A stretch of DNA of 64,000 nucleotides from a virus, in IMG/VR virus record IMGVR_UViG_3300033145_003233, positions 483,944 to 547,943 of that record. One strand, given 5' to 3'. Within the stretch, counting starts at the first letter, position 1, and every line of letters begins with the position of its first letter. A model generated the notes under the pieces. That model was not told where the DNA came from, ran no database searches, and saw nothing but the letters and a program-made list of their open reading frames with translations. The position numbers were made by a program, and so were the translations under genes. This document shows, piece by piece, positions 61,401 to 64,000 of the stretch.

Positions 61401-61867
61401 TTCAATTCATTAATCAATTTTTGCCATTTATTTTTCCCCCAACTTCTAGATTCCCAGGTCATAGTAGGATGAACCACAGCATACCTATCCGGTAAATTGT
61501 CCACCAACTCATATTTATTAGGATAAAAATCTAAAGAACATTCTGAAGGCAAGAGCTGCATACCCATATAGGCAGCATGATATTGCACGATATGCATTCT
61601 ATTATGTTTTAATTCCCCATCCTCTTTAAATAATTTCTGCTCTGGCGTGCCTATTATATGAATAAGAAATTTATTAGATTCTTCATTATAATTTTTATTT
61701 GAGATATTAAAATTATGCTTTACATATGGGTTGTTATCAAAAACCTCTGGGAGATAAGAAAAAACAGTTATTTTTTCATCATATGTCTCATATAACTTTC
61801 TAAGGATGGGAGTAGAGCATAATATATCCCCCATTCCGACACAATCAATCCACAAAGCTTTATCCAT
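58487..61867 (-). CDS. Four-domain glycan enzyme: GT9 + methyltransferase + P-loop + GT4 (1126 aa)
   Basis: Domain 1 (residues ~1-320): GT9-like (V-G-M-G-D-I-L-C-S-T-P, H-P-T-M-T-W-E-S-R-S-W, V-V-M-D-S-G-I-L-H-L-A-G) with a Cys-rich end. Domain 2 (~410-610): class I methyltransferase (S-V-L-D-V-G-C-N-M-G-Q-M). Domain 3 (~620-780): P-loop NTPase/kinase-like (I-I-G-K-S-S-S-G-K-S). Domain 4 (~795-1126): GT4 glycosyltransferase (L-F-V-A-P-H-L-S-T-G-G-M-P, V-G-L-F-T-P-G-K-N-Q-E-E, F-P-S-K-V-E-C-N-P-V-V-I-K-E-A). Such a chain suggests sequential glycan assembly. A promoter-like motif in an inverted repeat lies directly upstream. Confidence 0.83.
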   Translation of the reverse strand: MDKALWIDCVGMGDILCSTPILRKLYETYDEKITVFSYLPEVFDNNPYVKHNFNISNKNYNEESNKFLIHIIGTPEQKLFKEDGELKHNRMHIVQYHAAYMGMQLLPSECSLDFYPNKYELVDNLPDRYAVVHPTMTWESRSWGKNKWQKLINELNDNNIAVVAIGRDFCHKSNDPDKFVFDINISIGLNLLNKTNLSQCWHIINKSECVVVMDSGILHLAGTTDANIIQLGSSINPKFRSPFRGGSQDYKYDYVLGDCDLFCASNIKYGLEEHGNIHGIPPLKGCLENKSEFGCHPNVDQVLKKVGDILRNRKFYDARDKMEIKCEFLENPDRIKVSFHSLVDFGVERHLVALRGIGEYTNFYSDKFILHPRSSYWFMPNRLKHTLKGIIFEIFGEDGDLVYSRTIFENDEHCQPYTKRDNWFTGYHEIPDLNIKGGRSVVSRVQYFNNADFDGASVLDVGCNMGQMSIQSKNWGAEKVVGIDYDLTAIKKAIELNEKLNLDIDFYIDDIDSPLCWHQLTDFDVVLYLSVIDTIELQNRYGGLTKASNRTKKVMYFEGHHSQHYKKYMRNILDYTDFTEIVYKGDVSNSRPFFRCSRDTVDIKNIEEKILDVCSRNNKIAIIGKSSSGKSCIRKVIAENNNLKDFVIIDDLGTLEYGYNSLGEGYPQPTKENMSDEFSHITKEHLERMRSFEKLIMIGNDSLEYIHDFDVVFLVYTEIDFLRDRAKTYSRSPFMENINKLKEVYTVVNNNPDDIISDKIKSLSGGEKREYIESLVKDNDLLHKFDIIDAGENDNRRKILFVAPHLSTGGMPEFLRKTIELMKDDFNIYVVEFTFYGPGFIVQRNAIIEMVGEDKFYTLGNLNEDQETHVRNRLKLIDIIEKINPDIVHIEEAPELFDFSGFPDELGRELYDEYREYSIYETSHNSTFNPDIHKRWIPDKFLFVSPWHLKKYKNFDVPMEVIEYPIELKERLSREDTLKKLGLNPSDLHVLHVGLFTPGKNQEEIFNIALLLKDKNIKFHFVGNQASNFAHYWSPLMKNKSSNCVIWGERNDVDNFYGSMDLFLFPSKVECNPVVIKEALGWKMPVLMRNLETYCGKYDEKENVDFLTGENEKDAERILSLLGIEK

Positions 61868-61882
61868 AATTATTCCATAAAA

Positions 61883-61924
61883 GATGCTTATAATATCAAT
61901 TATATAATCGACATTATAAGCATC
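61883..61924. repeat. Perfect 12-bp inverted repeat GATGCTTATAAT / ATTATAAGCATC
   Basis: Arms at 61883-61894 and 61913-61924, separated by 18 bases, in the ~85-base gap before the 1126-aa gene. Each arm contains TATAAT. On the minus strand it is followed by TTTTATGG, so it could be a terminator for the fibre gene, an operator over the promoter, or both. Confidence 0.7.
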
Positions 61925-61930
61925 GGAAAT
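61912..61930 (-). promoter_or_regulatory. Promoter-like motif TTTCCGATGCTTATAATG
   Basis: Minus-strand TTTCCGAT, then GCT, then TATAAT. The best-formed member of the recurrent motif set and it overlaps the right arm of the inverted repeat. Would transcribe the glycan operon. Confidence 0.6.
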
Positions 61931-61952
61931 TAATTAATTACTGACTAAGATA

Positions 61953-62735
61953 TTATAAGAAATTAAAATCTATAGTTTCAGTAACTTCGTTATAAACCAT
62001 TTCTGCTTTAGAGTCAAAAGGATCGCTTTGTTCTTTCATTTGAAAAGCATCTGATTCGATATATCCTAATATATTTAAAGTTCCGCCCCAATCTCCAGAT
62101 GGACCTGACATAGGATCAACAACAAGATCATTCCCATCGAAATAAATACTACCACTATTGATTGTTCCCATAAAAATTCTTTTTCCATCAGCAAAGAACA
62201 TATGATCATCATCATCTACAATAATGCCCGTTTCTTCTAATTCTCCTATTGAGGGGTTATTATATACTGTTTTAACTAATCTATTATCATTAAAAACAGT
62301 AAGTGTAGCTCCACCACCTCCTGCTTCACCTGCTCCATCAGCCCCATCTTGACCAGAGCTTCCGCTACTTCCAGAAGATCCCGAACTTCCACTACTTCCT
62401 GAACTTCCAGAACTTCCTGATGTTCCACTACTACCTGAAGTTCCTGACGAACCACTACTACCTGAACTTCCTGATGTTCCACTACTACCTGAAGTTCCTG
62501 ATGAACCACTACTACCTGAGCTACCAGAAGATCCAGAAGAACCTGATGTTCCACTACTACCTGAACTTCCACTACTACCTGAAGAACCACTGCTGCCAGA
62601 AGTTCCACTACTTCCAGAACTACCTGAAGTCCCACTACTACCTGAAGTTCCTGACGAACCACTACTACCTGAACTACCTGAAGAACCGCTACTACCAGAA
62701 GTTCCTGAACTTCCTGAACTTCCACTACTAACTAC
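61953..62735 (-). CDS. Collagen-like tail fibre, C-terminal part (displaced by frameshift)
   Basis: From about 62735 down to the stop, the frame carries Gly-Ser-Ser/Thr repeats ending G-Q-D-G-A-D-G-A-G-E-A-G-G-G-G, then a ~110-residue C-terminal domain (T-L-T-V-F-N-D-N-R-L-V-K-T to T-I-D-F-N-F-L) with 'M-F-F-A-D-G-K-R-I-F-M-G' and 'S-I-Y-F-D-G-N-D-L'. This is the natural end of the fibre whose upstream part is in another frame. It has no start of its own; the open frame upstream to 63113 is an artefact of reading the Ser/Gly repeats out of phase. Confidence 0.7.
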   Translation of the reverse strand, partial: VVSSGSSGSSGTSGSSGSSGSSGSSGSSGTSGSSGTSGSSGSSGTSGSSGSSGSSGSSGSSGTSGSSGSSGSSGSSGSSGTSGSSGTSGSSGSSGSSGTSGSSGTSGSSGSSGSSGSSGSSGSSGSSGQDGADGAGEAGGGGATLTVFNDNRLVKTVYNNPSIGELEETGIIVDDDDHMFFADGKRIFMGTINSGSIYFDGNDLVVDPMSGPSGDWGGTLNILGYIESDAFQMKEQSDPFDSKAEMVYNEVTETIDFNFL

Positions 62736-62736
62736 C
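62724..62736 (-). other. 4-bp duplication (TAGTTAGT) that breaks the fibre frame
   Basis: All neighbouring repeat units read GGTAGTAGTGG on the minus strand; here it is GGTAGTTAGTAGTGG. The extra TAGT creates an in-frame TAG (62728-62730) and shifts the rest by one. It sits in low-complexity repeats, where slippage or a read error is easy. Confidence 0.85.
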
Positions 62737-64000
62737 AGAAGTTCCTGAACTTCCACTACTACCTGACGAACCTGAACTTCCACTACTACCAGAAGTTCCT
62801 GAACTTCCGCTACTGCCAGAAGAACCCGAACTACCTGATGTCCCGCTACTTCCCGATGTTCCTGACGAACCACTACTACCTGAACTACCTGAAGAACCGC
62901 TACTACCAGAAGTTCCTGAACTTCCACTACTACCTGAAGAACCTGAACTACCTGAGGTTCCACTACTACCAGAAGTCCCTGAACTTCCACTACTACCTGA
63001 ACTTCCTGAACTACCTGAGGTTCCACTACTACCTGATGAACCTGAAGAGCCACTACTACCTGAACTTCCACTACTACCCGAAGAACCCGAACTACCTGAT
63101 GTTCCCGATTCACCTACAGCACTGGGATCTGCTTCTATAAGAGTAGCATTTACCCAAGCTAAACCATTCCACTTTAAGTACTCATCAATTTGTATATTAG
63201 TAAGAGTAACATCACACAAATCTTCTACATTTAAACAACTTGAAGTAAGATTAAAAATTGTAGTGCAATAATAATTACCACCTATTTCAGTTACTGTGAT
63301 TTCGTCACCATTAACTAAACGAGGTGTAGCACTATTTAAGTCTTCATCTAGTGAAGGATTGTTACCTGCTATTAAGCAAATAACATTTGTAGGTGTTCCA
63401 CCTGGGGTATCTAAGTTACATAAAATAATATTACCTTCAGGAGCATCTTCCTGACAATAAGCTTTCTTACCATACGCAGAAACACCTGAGCTACCTGAAG
63501 AGCCTGAACTACCAGAAGAACCTGAACTTCCACTACTACCTGAAGTTCCTGACGAACCACTACTACCTGAACTTCCTGATGTTCCACTACTACCTGAGCT
63601 TCCTGAAGAACCTGATGTTCCACTACTACCTGATGTTCCCGAAGAACCACTACTACCAGAAGAACCACTACTACCTGAACTTCCTGATGTTCCCGAAGAA
63701 CCGCTACTTCCAGAACTTCCTGAGCTACCTGATGTTCCGCTACTACCTGAAGTTCCTGAAGAACCGCTACTTCCAGAACTTCCACTACTACCTGATGTTC
63801 CACTACTCCCTGAAGATCCACTACTACCTGAACTACCTGAAGATCCTGAGCTTCCTGATTCTCCTACAGCACTAGGATCTGCTTCCGTAAGAGTAGCATT
63901 AACCCATGCAGAACCATTCCACTTTAAGTATTCATCTAGTTTAAGATCAGTTAAAGTAACATCATCTAAATCTTCCAAATTGAAAGCTTCAGCAGCAAGA
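62728..64000 (-). CDS. Collagen-like tail fibre, N-terminal part (5' end outside window)
   Basis: The frame enters from the right edge; the first ~8 codons (A-A-E-A-F-N-L-E-D-L) lie before a possible TTG. Two copies of a ~40-residue domain (L-E-D-L-D-D-V-T-L-T ... K-W-N-G-S-A-W-V-N-A-T-L ... A-V-G-E-S-G) alternate with ~120-170-residue Gly-Ser-Ser/Gly-Thr-Ser collagen-like stretches. Between them is a beta-rich head (K-A-Y-C-Q-E-D-A-P-E-G-N-I-I-L-C). It stops at the 4-bp duplication. Together with the downstream part it forms one long fibre gene. The Ser/Thr stretch is a potential glycosylation target. Confidence 0.8.
   Translation of the reverse strand, partial: LAAEAFNLEDLDDVTLTDLKLDEYLKWNGSAWVNATLTEADPSAVGESGSSGSSGSSGSSGSSGSSGTSGSSGSSGSSGSSGTSGSSGTSGSSGSSGSSGSSGTSGSSGSSGSSGSSGSSGTSGSSGTSGSSGSSGSSGTSGSSGSSGSSGTSGSSGSSGSSGSSGSSGSSGVSAYGKKAYCQEDAPEGNIILCNLDTPGGTPTNVICLIAGNNPSLDEDLNSATPRLVNGDEITVTEIGGNYYCTTIFNLTSSCLNVEDLCDVTLTNIQIDEYLKWNGLAWVNATLIEADPSAVGESGTSGSSGSSGSSGSSGSSGSSGSSGSSGTSGSSGSSGSSGSSGTSGSSGTSGSSGSSGSSGSSGTSGSSGSSGSSGSSGSSGTSGSSGTSGSSGSSGSSGSSGTSGSSGSSGSSGSSGSSGTSGS

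Noticed and set aside
62420-63875. Plus-strand ORFs of the type YYLNFL...
   Set aside because: Antisense readings of the (Gly-Ser-Ser/Thr)n repeats of the fibre gene.
1-64000. Contractile tail sheath, integrase, transposase or lysin genes
   Set aside because: No sequence pattern for these was found in the window; absence outside the window cannot be judged.

Overview
The window is a stretch of a large, AT-rich tailed-phage genome (Caudoviricetes). Every protein gene I can support lies on the minus strand, so transcription runs from high to low coordinates. The order head-tail connector, tail terminator, tail tube, frameshifted tail chaperones, giant tape measure, distal tail is the textbook late module of a long-tailed phage. 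No contractile sheath gene is seen, so a siphovirus with a very long flexible tail is most likely. The host is probably a diderm (Gram-negative type) bacterium: there is a signal-peptide-bearing outer-membrane beta-barrel protein, an autotransporter-heptosyltransferase-like enzyme, and a consensus sigma-54 promoter.

Layout in transcription order. (1) 64000-46.2 kb is a host-recognition and decoration region. It holds a collagen-like (Gly-Ser-Ser/Thr)n fibre broken by a 4-bp duplication, a four-domain glycan enzyme, an FkbM methyltransferase, a TibC-like heptosyltransferase fused to a GT-A domain, several LamG adhesins with poly-Ser stalks, small fibre-head proteins and a DUF115/sialyltransferase-like enzyme. 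(2) 46.2-40.5 kb has structural proteins mixed with a GT9 enzyme, a subtilase, a membrane coiled-coil protein and a cysteine-cluster/virion fusion. (3) 40.5-24.2 kb is a dense run of small accessory genes: a LAGLIDADG homing endonuclease, many Cys-rich mini-proteins, a PD-(D/E)XK-like protein, patatin, macro domain, SEC-C, KTSC, an outer-membrane protein, an adenine methylase and a 1022-residue unknown. (4) 24.2-1 kb carries an actin-like ATPase, then neck, tube, chaperones, a 5139-residue tape measure and a partial distal-tail gene.

Three things stand out. First, at least eight small proteins from 24.5 to 38.8 kb share the C-terminal peptide [N/S]-R-[F/Y]-[E/D]-I-L-D-L, although the rest of each protein is unrelated. 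This looks like a common docking tag, perhaps for a sliding clamp. Second, the only plus-strand unit is a roughly 90-nt RNA at about 30768-30858. It has a perfect sigma-54 consensus promoter, an upstream dyad and a strong intrinsic terminator. Third, a TibC-like protein heptosyltransferase with an intact Cys iron-finger pattern sits beside poly-Ser and Ser/Thr-rich fibres, which suggests that the phage glycosylates its own adhesins.

Regulation visible in sequence: intrinsic terminators after several late genes, a recurrent promoter-like motif (TTTCCGAT followed by an AT-rich TATAAT-like box) after terminators, one perfect sigma-70 type promoter (TTGACT-17-TATAAT) and a classical G-GGA-AAC minus-1 frameshift site in the tail chaperone gene. 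No tRNA genes, CRISPR arrays, integrase or insertion sequences were recognised.
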